Shown here piece after piece: positions 37,059 to 47,551 of a DNA stretch of 64,000 nt. Under the pieces are notes generated by a model, which worked only from the letters and a program-made list of their open reading frames with translations, ran no database searches and had not been told where the DNA came from. Position numbers and translations under genes: made by a program. Origin of the DNA: Adineta ricciae (Eukaryota; Rotifera; Eurotatoria; Adinetida; Adinetidae); NCBI GenBank assembly GCA_905250025.1, contig CAJNOJ010000059.1:289280-353279 (forward strand), read 5' to 3'. Within the stretch, counting starts at the first letter, position 1. The number at the start of each line of letters is the position of its first letter.

Positions 37059-39592
37059 TTTACCGATTGTGGAATGAAATCTGATATCAGAGAATGTAAT
37101 TGATACAAGAGAAAATAAGGCTAAAATGGAATATTGAAATTTGAATTAATCAAACAGTCGTCATCGAACGTCAGTCATCATTTCATGAGGAAATAAACAA
37201 GACGAATCACAACGGGATAGGAGCGAGGAGGAGGTTAACGAAACGCGTGAGAAAATTCGTAAACATTGGTGGGAATTCTATCGAGTCACATGTACTCTCA
37301 TTGTTACAGATGTCACTAGTTAACAGCAGCCTGCCTTCAAGAAAAGAACTGCAAATTGGCTAATTAAAACATTATGCTATTCTTCAGTTTATCTCTATTC
37401 ATCGATGGTACTCTTTCATTGAAGTATACCTGGAATCGTCCGTTGTATTCTCCAATATAATATATACTAGATTATTCGGTAATAACTCATCGATGCGAAG
37501 AAGTGTAACGTGCTTGATAGACTGTTTCTCTTCTAAAAATAAAAACAAGCGACTGCAGTGTACTTCTACACATAGCTAAAGTCCAACATCTTTTGTCGAC
37601 GTTTAATTGACGTAGTGAAAAATGTCTTCTGGACTGTAGATTATATTCGTCCGGATACAGATATATAAAAAAGAAATGGAAACAAGTGAAGTGCATTCAC
37701 ACAGATGAAACGTCAAAAAAATAAAACAATCATAGCGAAAGTAACGAACACAACTGATATTTGTCGGATGTTTGTATATGAAAAAAGTTCATTGTTCGCA
37801 AGCTAAACTCTTTGACAAGAAAGATTTTGAACGCAATTATTGCACATCTGATGTTCTCTAGAAATTCCCAGGTAAGATAGAACGTAGAAATGCATTCCTA
37901 TAAGATTTCATTGAAGTTTGACAGTGAGTAGAAAAAAAAAGTTAATGAAATCATAGTAAAAACAACGCTATTCTTGAGGATATTTTCTGTCACCTATGTT
38001 ATACTCTTCCGATGCTCGGCAAGACTATCTTCCCAGTTCTGTCGGATTTCGTATCTATTCGAATAGACAAGCGTGATCTTCTCGAGGACAATCGCTGACG
38101 TCAACATAAAATAAAAATACGCTTCCGAATGACATTCTTACTCACAAATTGATCTCGATTCAACAATACTTGTTTTCTTGTGCAAATGAAATTATTTGCA
38201 GAAGTTGAAGTAGTTACTTGTTTTTATGACATCGATGTCTCCCTTCATCTTTCTCGTTACTTTTGTTTTTCTTCCTTTTTTTCTGTCTATAAAAGACAAC
38301 TTTGTCTACTTATACACAGAACATAAAAAAGAAGTCGTCAGAATTCATTGCTTCTACAGAGTGCTTTCATAAAGACGCCTAGTTCCTTCCCGTGCACATT
38401 TGATTCAAATTGGATAATCTATGTCAATGGAAGGCTAGAGCACGTGGCATGAATAAACTAAATCGACGTTGAATCAATATTGATCGAGCAAGAATTATTT
38501 GATTATGTAAAACATAATTAATACAAAAGTATATAATCTCAGATATGAAAATATTTTGCCTGAAGTCGTTTTTTTATTAATGATATTGAGTGGGAAGATG
38601 AACATACTGATGTCGGATTCACTTTAATAGCAATTAAAAGAAAGAATTAAGTATTAATAGTCAGACGAAATCCGTGTCTTCTAACACGTTTGAATAACAA
38701 AATAGAACCGCAATAATTACGATGATTATTTCTATTTTGAAACTACCATAAATGAAAAAATAACATCTGTTTTTTGTACTTCTATTACATTTATGCTTTC
38801 AGAAAAAAGTATGAACTGAAGTTTATGTGCATCTTCATGATTCCCAGACACACTCTTAATAATAAGTTACTGAAGTTGATCTGACTACTTGCTTGACTAT
38901 ATATCAGCATGTTAATCAGTAATTTTTAACTAACAATAATGTAACGGTAAACATTCTCTACTATATTTCATTTGTTTTTTTTTATACACGAGATGGCAAT
39001 GCTATTGCACCTGAGTGTATCTATTAATCTTCATTGAATATATTTTTCTTTGAAAATATCCACGAACTAGTGAACATACATCGTTATCTTGATCCTGAAC
39101 AATAAGTGGATGAGATTTTAGTATTCAATACTTGATCTTTGTCGAGTCAACTCTTGCCCTACTGTCGATAAAAAAGAGTACATTCAAAAAAGACTTTTAT
39201 TGCTTGTTAACATCTCTCAGCTGATTCGATTTTATAAATAATAAAAAAAGAAATTTCAGTTCTCTTTATGGTATTTATTCTATGTGCAACTCGTTCGTGT
39301 CACTCTTCAGTTCGATGTGCCGCTCGACAGATGTCAGCAGTTTACTTGAATATATTGACAAAACTTGAGCAACATTTTCATTTGCAGAGAAATAACTTTT
39401 TTCATGATAATATTTGAATAGAATTCGAAATTTCAAAGAAAAAATTTCATTGGCCAATCAAACAATTGCTCAACATAAATGGCAGCGCATAATTGTTTAT
39501 TATATTTATTCTTTCATGCTGCTGCCTTTTTCTCGATGTTGTCAAATAATGATTGTTTTAGATTTTGTATTCATTGAAAGCATAGCTATTGA
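37059..39592. other. Gene-free region of 2.5 kb
   Basis: The longest stretch without a gene in the window. Short open frames (37487-37696, 39275-39457, both minus) show no family features. A consensus TATAAAAG lies at 38288-38295 with no coding frame behind it. I see no tandem repeats, transposon ends or tRNA. Confidence 0.5.
38288..38295 (+). promoter_or_regulatory. TATA-box-like site in gene-free DNA
   Basis: TATAAAAG preceded by a pyrimidine-rich stretch (TTTTTCTTCCTTTTTTTCTGTC). It matches the TATA consensus, but no downstream gene is seen for over 1 kb. It may drive a non-coding transcript or be chance in AT-rich DNA. Confidence 0.2.
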
Positions 39593-41290
39593 ATGAAGCC
39601 ACGTTATAATCTTCGCATTCAGTCAATTAAACCTTTTCTTTCGCCTACAAAGAAAAAATCATCTCGAATGTAAGTTATTCGATCATTGTAAACTCAATGT
39701 CCTTCTCTTTGTTTTCTTCTCTCAGAACTAAAGCACCGAAAGTTCAGCATGTGAATTCTTCGACAGCAAATCGTCGACACAGTTTACGACTAACGTCCGT
39801 CGTAAAAGAAACGAAATCAAAAGCAATTACACATGAGATTAGTAATAAAAAAACTGATAATAAACACTTATGTCAAACACCGAAATGGCGATCGATCGTT
39901 GATGATAATGAAAACGACACTGTAGATATTATTGATGATATGAACGATGATTATGATGATGAAGTGCTCATTCGACATCATCGACTGATGCTTGAAGAAC
40001 AAAAAGATCGAAAGTAAGTCGAGTAAAAAGTTTATTTGCTTTTTTTTAAAGAAAAAATTTCTTTATCTTTCGTAGACTGTATGAACGATACATTCGTGGT
40101 CAACGAACACTTCGTCGTCTACAATGTCGTCGTACTCACACGGCACATTTAAAGGAAGCAACTCGAAATCGTTTATTACGTGAATTAGAACGTGAACGTC
40201 GATATACAATTCATGAAAAGATTTGTGCACATTGTAAGTTGATGGGAGATTTTACTTGGACTCAGACATCGATTTGAATTCTAGTGGCTAATCATGAGAT
40301 CATCTATCGACATGGATGTAATATCGAATCGAAAGCAATGAATTGGGATTCTTTGGAAGAAGAAATACCTTGCAATCGCAATGTAGGAACAATTCGCGAG
40401 TTAGATGTCATGATCGATAATCTAAAGAAGGTGATTCATAATTCAAAAACTTCGATGTAAGAATTGCTATTTAAATGAAAATATATAAAAAATCGGATGT
40501 TTAGATCGAGACCTCGATTATCTGTACGTGAACGTCAAAATCAACGTTTGAAGACAAATGTTCCTAGACCAACCGAAACTCAATCAACATCGACAATGTC
40601 ACATTCACCGTACGACGACGAATATTTATATTATCTAGTTTAACAAGAATGATTTTCTATTCAAGGTCGACCTCTCCAACCCAGATGTCTAGCCTATCTT
40701 ATGCATCACGTGTATCAACTGTTCGCTTTGCTGATGATCAAACAAATAAACTACGAGCAAATAATTCTCAACGATTAATGTGTATACAGAACGTTCTGTC
40801 ACATCAATCAAATACTAATCATCAAAATAAAAAGTAAGATAGCTTACCTAGACGATAACTTCATAGAATTTTTTTGTGATTTAGCATCACAAATGAGATT
40901 GTCTCACCGATGACTAGTAGAAAATCATTACTTCGTTCAAAGCCGACGAATTCAAAGTACGATTGACCAATTGCTTTGGAGAGAGTCTTTTCTGAACATA
41001 ATCGCTTTTAGTGTGTTGGAGATGTCTCCAAGCAAACGACGACCATTAGAAAAAGAGAATTACAGTATTGTATCGAATCCTCCTTCGCATTCGAATATTG
41101 TCTTGCGTGCAACATCACCGTATGTAACAGCGGCTGATCCTACAAGATATCGATCATCGTTATTTTCTATAGAATGGTATCGATCAAACATACCGCGTCT
41201 TCTGCGTCGTCTCGTACCTATTCACATGCGAGAAAACAGTCAATAATTAATAATTCTTTAGCAACTCGTCGACATACGCGACTTTCGTAA
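39593..41290 (+). CDS. PEHE-domain protein (MSL1/KANSL1-like)
   Basis: Basic protein starting MKPRYNLRIQSIKPFLSPTK, seven to eight exons. The segment TPKWRSIVDD, an acidic stretch, then DDEVLIRHHRLMLEEQKDRK and LYERYIRGQRTLRRLQ resembles the PEHE domain. In MSL1 and KANSL1 that domain binds the MOF acetyltransferase in histone H4 acetylation complexes. The rest is Ser/Arg/Asn-rich and probably disordered. The last exon is ambiguous. Removing a 56-bp intron (GTATGT...TATAG, 41118-41173) gives a Ser/Arg-rich tail ending at TAA 41288-41290; reading through ends at 41246. The resemblance is partial, so any long charged coiled segment is the alternative. Confidence 0.55.
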
Positions 41291-41805
41291 GTGGAGTTTG
41301 AATGAGCATTCAAACGACAATCGACGTCACTTTGTTTTATTCTAGTGCGAATGGCTAAGAATCAATATGATTTGTATTTTGTGTTCTTTTTATTGTAAAT
41401 AAAACGAAAGTCACATGTCATTACTTTTCTTTTCTTGTTCTTTTCGTCAAACGATCTTGATTGGCTTGTTCTGTTCTTTGCTCATTTATTTTCGTGTGTA
41501 TTTCCCTTCTGATGAATTATATGTATGCACAATACTCTCTATTGATGTTTTGTTGTTTTTTTCCTTGTCCGTCGAATTTGTCACACGTATGATGACACGC
41601 CTTTTTTGTTTTTATTAACAAAAAAGTGTTTCTTTTTTTGTTTATCAAAAGAAAAACTATGAAGCAAGATAATCATCAAGTCTCTTCCTATATTCTGTTA
41701 TATCTGAATTGATACAATCGAAATGAAATGAATGTAATCGTACTTATTGTCACATCGAAGACGTGTAAATATTTGAAAGTATTGGTTGTTTTTTAGATTT
41801 TGAAA
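41291..41805. other. Intergenic region, PEHE gene to AUP1
   Basis: About 515 bp containing AATAAA near 41398, a likely poly(A) signal for the PEHE gene, and T-rich DNA. The 67-codon frame at 41415 is hydrophobic low-complexity and not taken as a gene. Confidence 0.55.
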
Positions 41806-43439
41806 ATGATTGAACTACCTGATTTATTTAACGAAAATCGGTAGGAGATTTGTCAATTGAATTTCTTCGATTCATTCTCTGTCTCTAGAGTTCAAGAAAT
41901 ATCCTTATCTTTCATTCTTTATGCACCTATTGGCATTTGTCTTGTGGTACTTCGTTCAATAGCACTTCTTTTTCTCATTCTGATTTCGTTCATAATACCT
42001 GCAAGTTCATCACTGGAACAGTAAGTACGACTAATCCATGAATCAAGGTTGATTTTCATGTGCGTTTTTATTGATTAGACTGATAATTGAAGCAATTAGT
42101 TTAATATTAACATTTACTTTTGATAATGTAAGTCCAACGGATGGAAAAGATAATCGACAAACAGTGAAGATTATCGTTACGAATCGAGTGTCGCTATTCG
42201 ATGGAGTGGCTCTACGAAGATTTTTCTACAATGCGAATTGTAAAGTGGTGAGTAGAAGGACAATTTTGATCGTTTGTTTGCTCATACAAGGCTCGATTTA
42301 GGTTCATCTTTGGAAAAATGATTCGTGGACGAATTGGTTCAAATTAAATGCAATAGACTATTCACAAAATCAAGAAGAATTGCTCAGTTCTTGTGTAAAA
42401 GATCTCGAATGTTCTGGTAAAATTGAAGTTTATCGGTGTAGAACGATTAAATTACTGTTGAGATTTCAGGTTCGAAACTTATTTTTCTTCCTGAATGTGA
42501 ACCGACAACGGGCACTGATGGTTTATTAATATTCAAGTAGAGATATGATCAGTTGAAACATTATTTTTCTATAAATACCGTTCTATTTAGTCCTGTACCA
42601 TTTACACTTGCCAATAAAGTTCAATTACCTGTTCTTCCAATATGTCTTCGAACTTCCCGTACCTTTCACATTCGAACTGTATGAGAAGTTCTCTAACTTT
42701 TACATTCGTTTAAATGCATTCAGTATTTTAGACTACATTCAACAGCCATCCATTAAGTGATCTTTTCTGGTTCTTGTTTAGTCCTTATACTAAATATCAT
42801 TTGAAGTAAGATGCTCGAAATGGTTTCTAAGTGATCGGAATTGGATCGATTTTCTTATGTAGATTTTTGCCAAGTATTTCTCCAGACGCTTCGTCTTCAA
42901 ATGAAAATTTTTGTGAACGTGTCCGAGAGACTATGGCACAAAACATGGGTATCCAATTGACACAATTCGATGAGAGAGATGTCATCGATTTGAAAAAACG
43001 ACCAGATCTTTTCCAACGTCGTCAGGGTAAGTCTGAGATGGAACATCCGTGACAATTTCAGTATCAAATTAAATTCTAGCACAACGTCGAGAAGAATTTC
43101 AACAGATGATCAATCTGGTTCATCAAAAAGTACCTATTGCATCTCTCGAAGCAATTCGATATGATCTTGGTTAGTTTTTTTTTTGATAAAACTCGTTCTT
43201 CATGTAAGTTGATTTGATTAGAAATGACAAAGAATGTTCAAACAACAATTGATAATTTGAATGAACGAGCGACTGCTGCTGCTCGTGCGGCCAACCAATC
43301 GTCCACTACATCTTCGCATGCAATGTCGACTGCTTCGAAAAATAGCAGTACTAGTAGTCATCGTCAAACGTACGAACGGTTAAAGCAAGAATTAATCGAA
43401 AAAAACCGACAATTATTTTTAAATAAAAACTGTAATTAA
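41806..43439 (+). CDS. AUP1: AUP1, lipid-droplet/ERAD acyltransferase-like protein
   Basis: Start MIELPDLFNENR; about eight exons with short introns. The hydrophobic hairpin (LSFILYAPIGICLVVLRSIA) matches the AUP1 membrane insertion. An LPLAT-like region follows (KIIVTNRVSLFDGVALRRFF, then LILFPECEPTTGTDGLL). The catalytic His of HX4D is replaced (NRVSLFD), as in AUP1 (NHVTPFD), though here the His itself is also lost. FNSHPLSDLFWFLFSPYTKY leads to a CUE-like region (MINLVHQKVPIASLEAIRYD LE with NVQTTIDNL), which binds ubiquitin. The basic C-terminal helix (SHRQTYERLKQELIEKNRQL) corresponds to the G2BR that recruits the E2 UBE2G2. Function: ER-associated degradation at lipid droplets. Stop TAA 43437-43439. 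Confidence 0.9.
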
Positions 43440-43673
43440 TATCAAACGGTGGAAATTCTCTTTTTTCTAATTACAAAATAATCTCGCTAGTTTTCCCCAA
43501 CATTTTTGTAATATGAATAAAAAGAATTAACTAATAGTTGATTTCTCTGACGTCATTCTTACGTTATCGTGGTGAAATATTTGTTTTCTTCTCGTCTATG
43601 TTCTTGCGAAAGATTGGTGGGCATTAAAAGCCAGTTGTTTTCTTCGCTTTCTACCACATTTTGCAAACAAAAC

Positions 43674-44609
43674 ATGTCTTGCCTAAGTCATCATAAACGA
43701 TTCCGCTCTTTATTTCACAATATTATCAATGAACTTCGACGCACAAATCGCATTCCGATATCCGTTTTGCATACAATGCCGTTTAAGTGTTGCACGTGCA
43801 GAGAAGAAGTTCACGAATCACCGAAACCTGTAATACTAGCAGACGCAGATGATTTACCTGAATTGAATAATCTAATCGAAAAAGTTAATCGAGAAAAAGA
43901 CACAGATGTGAAATTATTGTTATCCTTGAACCGATTCCAAGATCTTATTGTTGAAGGACAATCAACAGTTCCATTAAGGACATCGGTCAATACTACAAGC
44001 GATGATGGTAATAGTTCTGAAAGCAAACCAAAAAGAATTGTTTTTAGTCCATCAGATGAGAGCGATTCGTCATTAGAGTCGGAAGACATGGTCTTAGAAC
44101 CTCGGAGCAGCATTACAAAATCAAAACAACCTGCGAAATCTAGAAAGTCAAAAGCAGCAAAGCAAATTCAGTCTGGTGTATTCGTATATTTACCATATGA
44201 GTTTAAGAAAGCGAAGAGAAACGCAGATCTGCTGACTGAAATAGCAAAGTCAATGCAGAAAAAGCGATTCATCGGCAAAAACGGCCATTTTCCTATCTTG
44301 GAACGAGAGTATAACGCTTGTATTAGTATGATCACAAAGGGAACAAGTCAACAAGTCACCAATGCATTCGAAGTTGCCAAGATAGGATTGGAAAATTTGA
44401 AAATTCACAATCGTGATGCTTCGTTGCAAATGGCAGAAAATCACGACGGAGAGTGGGTGTTGATACGAGCAAAGAAGGCGTCAGATAGCACAAACGGAGA
44501 TAGTATCGATCGATTGTTAGATGAAATCACATCTCGGTGGACGAGCAGTTTAAACATCGAAAAGCGGAAAACGAACGATGAACGAAGCTCTAAGCGAACG
44601 AAAAAGTGA
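43674..44609 (+). CDS. Intronless orphan protein with a KH-like GKNG segment
   Basis: A single open frame of 311 residues from ATG 43674; the frame is open further upstream to 43569 but without an ATG. A Cys cluster (MPFKCCTCREE) is followed by a region with acidic and Ser-rich stretches (SPSDESDSSLESEDM) and a Lys-rich segment (KSKQPAKSRKSKAAKQ). A folded-looking part follows, RFIGKNGHFPILEREYNACI, then helices and an amphipathic strand WVLIRAKK. The IGKNG loop with flanking hydrophobics recalls the GxxG of KH RNA-binding domains. The basic tail ends KRTKK, a possible nuclear signal. It is intronless among intron-rich neighbours. I do not recognise the family; the RNA-binding idea is inference. 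Confidence 0.75.
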   Translation: MSCLSHHKRFRSLFHNIINELRRTNRIPISVLHTMPFKCCTCREEVHESPKPVILADADDLPELNNLIEKVNREKDTDVKLLLSLNRFQDLIVEGQSTVPLRTSVNTTSDDGNSSESKPKRIVFSPSDESDSSLESEDMVLEPRSSITKSKQPAKSRKSKAAKQIQSGVFVYLPYEFKKAKRNADLLTEIAKSMQKKRFIGKNGHFPILEREYNACISMITKGTSQQVTNAFEVAKIGLENLKIHNRDASLQMAENHDGEWVLIRAKKASDSTNGDSIDRLLDEITSRWTSSLNIEKRKTNDERSSKRTKK

Positions 44610-45039
44610 TTGTTAAAATGTTTTTTGAAGATGCATAGAGTAAAAATAAAACTAGACGAGAAGCATAAACATTGTTTTTTTTAAATGTCTTAAGCGATCG
44701 AAGATTTTCCTTCGACGTGTATATCAATGTTGTGCTATACGTATACATGCCTGGATTTTCTTAACGATATGTGGAATAGTTTGTAGTCACTGAGCTTAAA
44801 AAGCCATTATGTTGAAAAGAAATGGTTGTAAACCTTGATGAAAGGTGAATGAACAATTGACACTATTGTATTGTCAATTTTACTATGGTTTTATATCTGA
44901 TGTAAATGAAATGTTAACAAAACTATTTCTAAAAAGACTATTTTCATGTATGCAAAGATCTCCAACGTCTCCTTGATTCGAACGCTTGTATTGTAACTGT
45001 ACATGAGTATCTAGATGATAATTATTACTCCAACTATCA

Positions 45040-45595
45040 CATATGCGCATCTTTCGTTGTGTTAATCAAATTGTATCTATTGGAATATTACCCATTGTCG
45101 CCTTTAACGAGCAAAGAACTATATGTCGAAGCTTCTGATTGCGAGGATCAAAAGAATTTCCTCCCATTCCCAAACTAAGAGGTCTTCATCTGTCTAATAT
45201 TCATGTGCAGCATTGTGTTGACCTGGAGGCCCATCAAGTCAGTCTTCCTCGTAATATCATTCATACGTCACTCAAGCGTGATAACTCTTTTTATAGAACC
45301 TAGTTACATAGATGCGAGTTTGATTATGTTTTTAAACGGAAACATATTCGTAACATATATATCTATCGTTCGTTTTCTCGATGATATAGTATCTATCATA
45401 TGCTAAAGATCGTGGTGAAAAAGTTCATATGATTGAATTGTCAGTCGGTAAAGAAAAACAATATTTATCGTTAGATATGAAAACGCCATCGACAGTTAAT
45501 TATGTGACCATACACACACTACATGATGTTTATCAAAATAAATCCTACGATCTACTTGGTCATCGTATAATAATAATGAATCTAAATGTGTAGAA
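45040..45595 (+). pseudogene. Broken coding remnant of unknown family
   Basis: Several protein-like pieces on the + strand lie in different frames with stops between them. One is a frame with LTSKELYVEASDCEDQKNFL (45100-45168). It shifts to PKLRGLHLSNIHVQHCVDLE (45169-45228), and a further frame holds EKVHMIELSVGKEKQYLSLD and TVNYVTIHTLHDVYQ (45420-45550). Codon-like composition without a continuous frame, start or good splice sites suggests a decayed gene. A poorly modelled multi-exon gene is the alternative. The family is not recognised. Confidence 0.35.
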
Positions 45596-45911
45596 TTAAA
45601 CATTTTTTTAAGTGAATATGCAGCTGGAAATGTTTACAAAGGGGACAATGAATGTAAATTGACACTTATGGTTCATCGATAAATTTAGTGTCTCAATATT
45701 ACACCAGGATTATATACGTGTTTAATGTATGTAAATATTCAGCGGAGAAGTGTTTTGAATCGAATTTCAGATTAGTTCATGGCTGTTTGGAGTAAAATAT
45801 GGAAAAGTTCTTTTCTTCAAATAACAGAACAAGAAAAGACACTTATTCAGAGTAAATATATCTTCGCATAGTCAAGTTCAACTCATCTTCGCCGTTTCTT
45901 TTTCTCATCAC

Positions 45912-45942
45912 ACACACACACACACACACACTCTCTCTCTTT
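45912..45942. repeat. CA/CT dinucleotide repeat
   Basis: A run of ACACAC of about 20 bases continues into CTCTCTCTCT. It is a simple sequence repeat upstream of the cystatin gene. Confidence 0.8.
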
Positions 45943-46050
45943 TCCTTTTTTTTTCTATCAACGAGCGTGCACTTACACGTTAACAGCATTATTTATCAGA
46001 GAAAAACCGGCAAAGAAGTTGTTGCATATCTTCTCTTAACGAGCATAAAC

Positions 46051-46651
46051 ATGTCGAACGAACTTCAAAACAACATGAGTCCTGTTATGGTTTGTCTGAC
46101 GAAACTGATCAATTTCCTTCTATCTTATCTGTTTAGGCTGCTACACCTGAAATTCAACAAATTAGGTAAAAAGAAAAACCTAGTTAATTTTCGTCATTTG
46201 TCTTTCTCCATTCTCAGCGAACAATCAGAAATCAAATTTGCTGCTATCGATGCTTTATATCGAAAACATTATGAACACAAAATTCACGCATTTACAGAAG
46301 CACATCGAGAAAAACATGTCGCTTACTGGAAGTTAGTGTTGACATATATTTCAATGAAATCGTCTCTGTAAATCAATCTTTAGAGTGACACAGTATGCTG
46401 AAGAACAAGTTGCTTATGGAACCAATTATTTCTTGAAAGTCGCTATCGATGATGGTCTGTTTATTCACATAAGAATTCATCAGCATAAAAATCAGAATAA
46501 ATTCAATTTCTACGCATTGCACGAAATCATTCGACATAATGCTGCTACTTGTGTTTTCACTGATGGTAAAATTAACAAAATTTACTGTAAACGAAATTGT
46601 ATCACATGTTTTGTTTTTTAAGATGAACCATTGACGTATTTTAATTATTAA
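46051..46651 (+). CDS. Stefin-like cystatin, cysteine protease inhibitor
   Basis: Five small exons: MSNELQNNMSPVM, AATPEIQQI, SEQSEIKFAAIDALYRKHYE and on to AYWK, then VTQYAEEQVAYGTNYFLKVA with LFIHIRIHQH, and DEPLTYFNY. The order Q-V-A-Y-G-T-N-Y-F-L-K-V, then IHIRIHQ, then DEPLTYF follows stefins A/B (QVVAGTNYF..., VHLRVFQ, DELTYF). No signal peptide, so cytosolic like stefins. The inhibitory loop reads QVAYG where the family consensus is QxVxG, so the central Val is Ala. Splices at 46086, 46170, 46332 and 46565 all keep frame. The gene stands alone, with about 900 bp empty on its right. Family call is firm; activity is not. Confidence 0.85.
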
Positions 46652-47551
46652 ATATATTGATGGAAAAACAGACTGTACTTCTTCTTTCATATTCATTTTG
46701 TATTACCATATTCTCGGAATAAATATCTTTTCGTATTGAAGCATTTATCATAAGAAAGCATAGTTAATAGACTTCTATTACTCAGGAAATGTTCGTTTCC
46801 CTAATATAACTTCCAGGTAGCCGAACTAGTAACGTGGTATTAATACGTAGTGAGATTTCCAGGTATCTGCTTGAGACAGAATGTGTGAATAACATTGACT
46901 CGTGAAAGTGCGAGCATTTCTAATAACATGTTCTATTCGTCATTTACTTTGACAACGTTACAAGAGGAAACTCCTGTAAAGAGGCACTAAAACCATACCG
47001 TTACGCTAATTCTAATGAATTGACTGCTTTTTTTTCTTACACTGTTCTAGTTAGTAACTTTCTTTCCCATTCACTTTTTATTCTCTCGTACAGATTAATC
47101 TTGCATGGAACAAACACATGCATCAATATAATTTGCATGATGAAACACCTGCTATAATGGACGACGTAGCAATTATGAAATTGTATTTTTATCAAAAACT
47201 AATCTTCTAGTCTTCAGAAGTATTTTGGTGAACAATTTGCTGCGTCATATCAGATGACAAGAATGTTTTTCTTCTCCAGTGACTAGCGCCATCTACGATT
47301 TCACAACAAAACTTTCTTTGTGTAAAGAGAAAATATACTTTCTGTATATTTGTAAAATGATTTGCATATTGTTGTGAATAGACAATTCTTCAGCTTACAC
47401 TTGCAATTGGTTTGTTATTGGTCTAACAGAAAGTACTTGAAGAGATCCAATCTAATCCAAATCTCTATTCTATTCAATACTTCTACTATCAAATACTTGC
47501 CAGTCTTCTCATACTATTTGCAGCTTGTTTCTAGATCTGTTTGTACATAAA
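46652..47551. other. Intergenic region, cystatin to exportin-7
   Basis: About 900 bp, AT-rich. It contains AATAAA near 46719 and the exportin leader, where a TAG-ended pyrimidine tract near 47521 may be a 5'-UTR splice site. No coding frame I trust. Confidence 0.5.

Larger units (their letters stand above)
44610..46050. other. Gene-poor region with decayed coding sequence
   Basis: Between the intronless orphan and the cystatin gene. It contains the remnant described at 45040-45595, a CA/CT simple repeat at 45912-45942 and an AATAAA at 44646. No intact gene seen. Confidence 0.5.
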
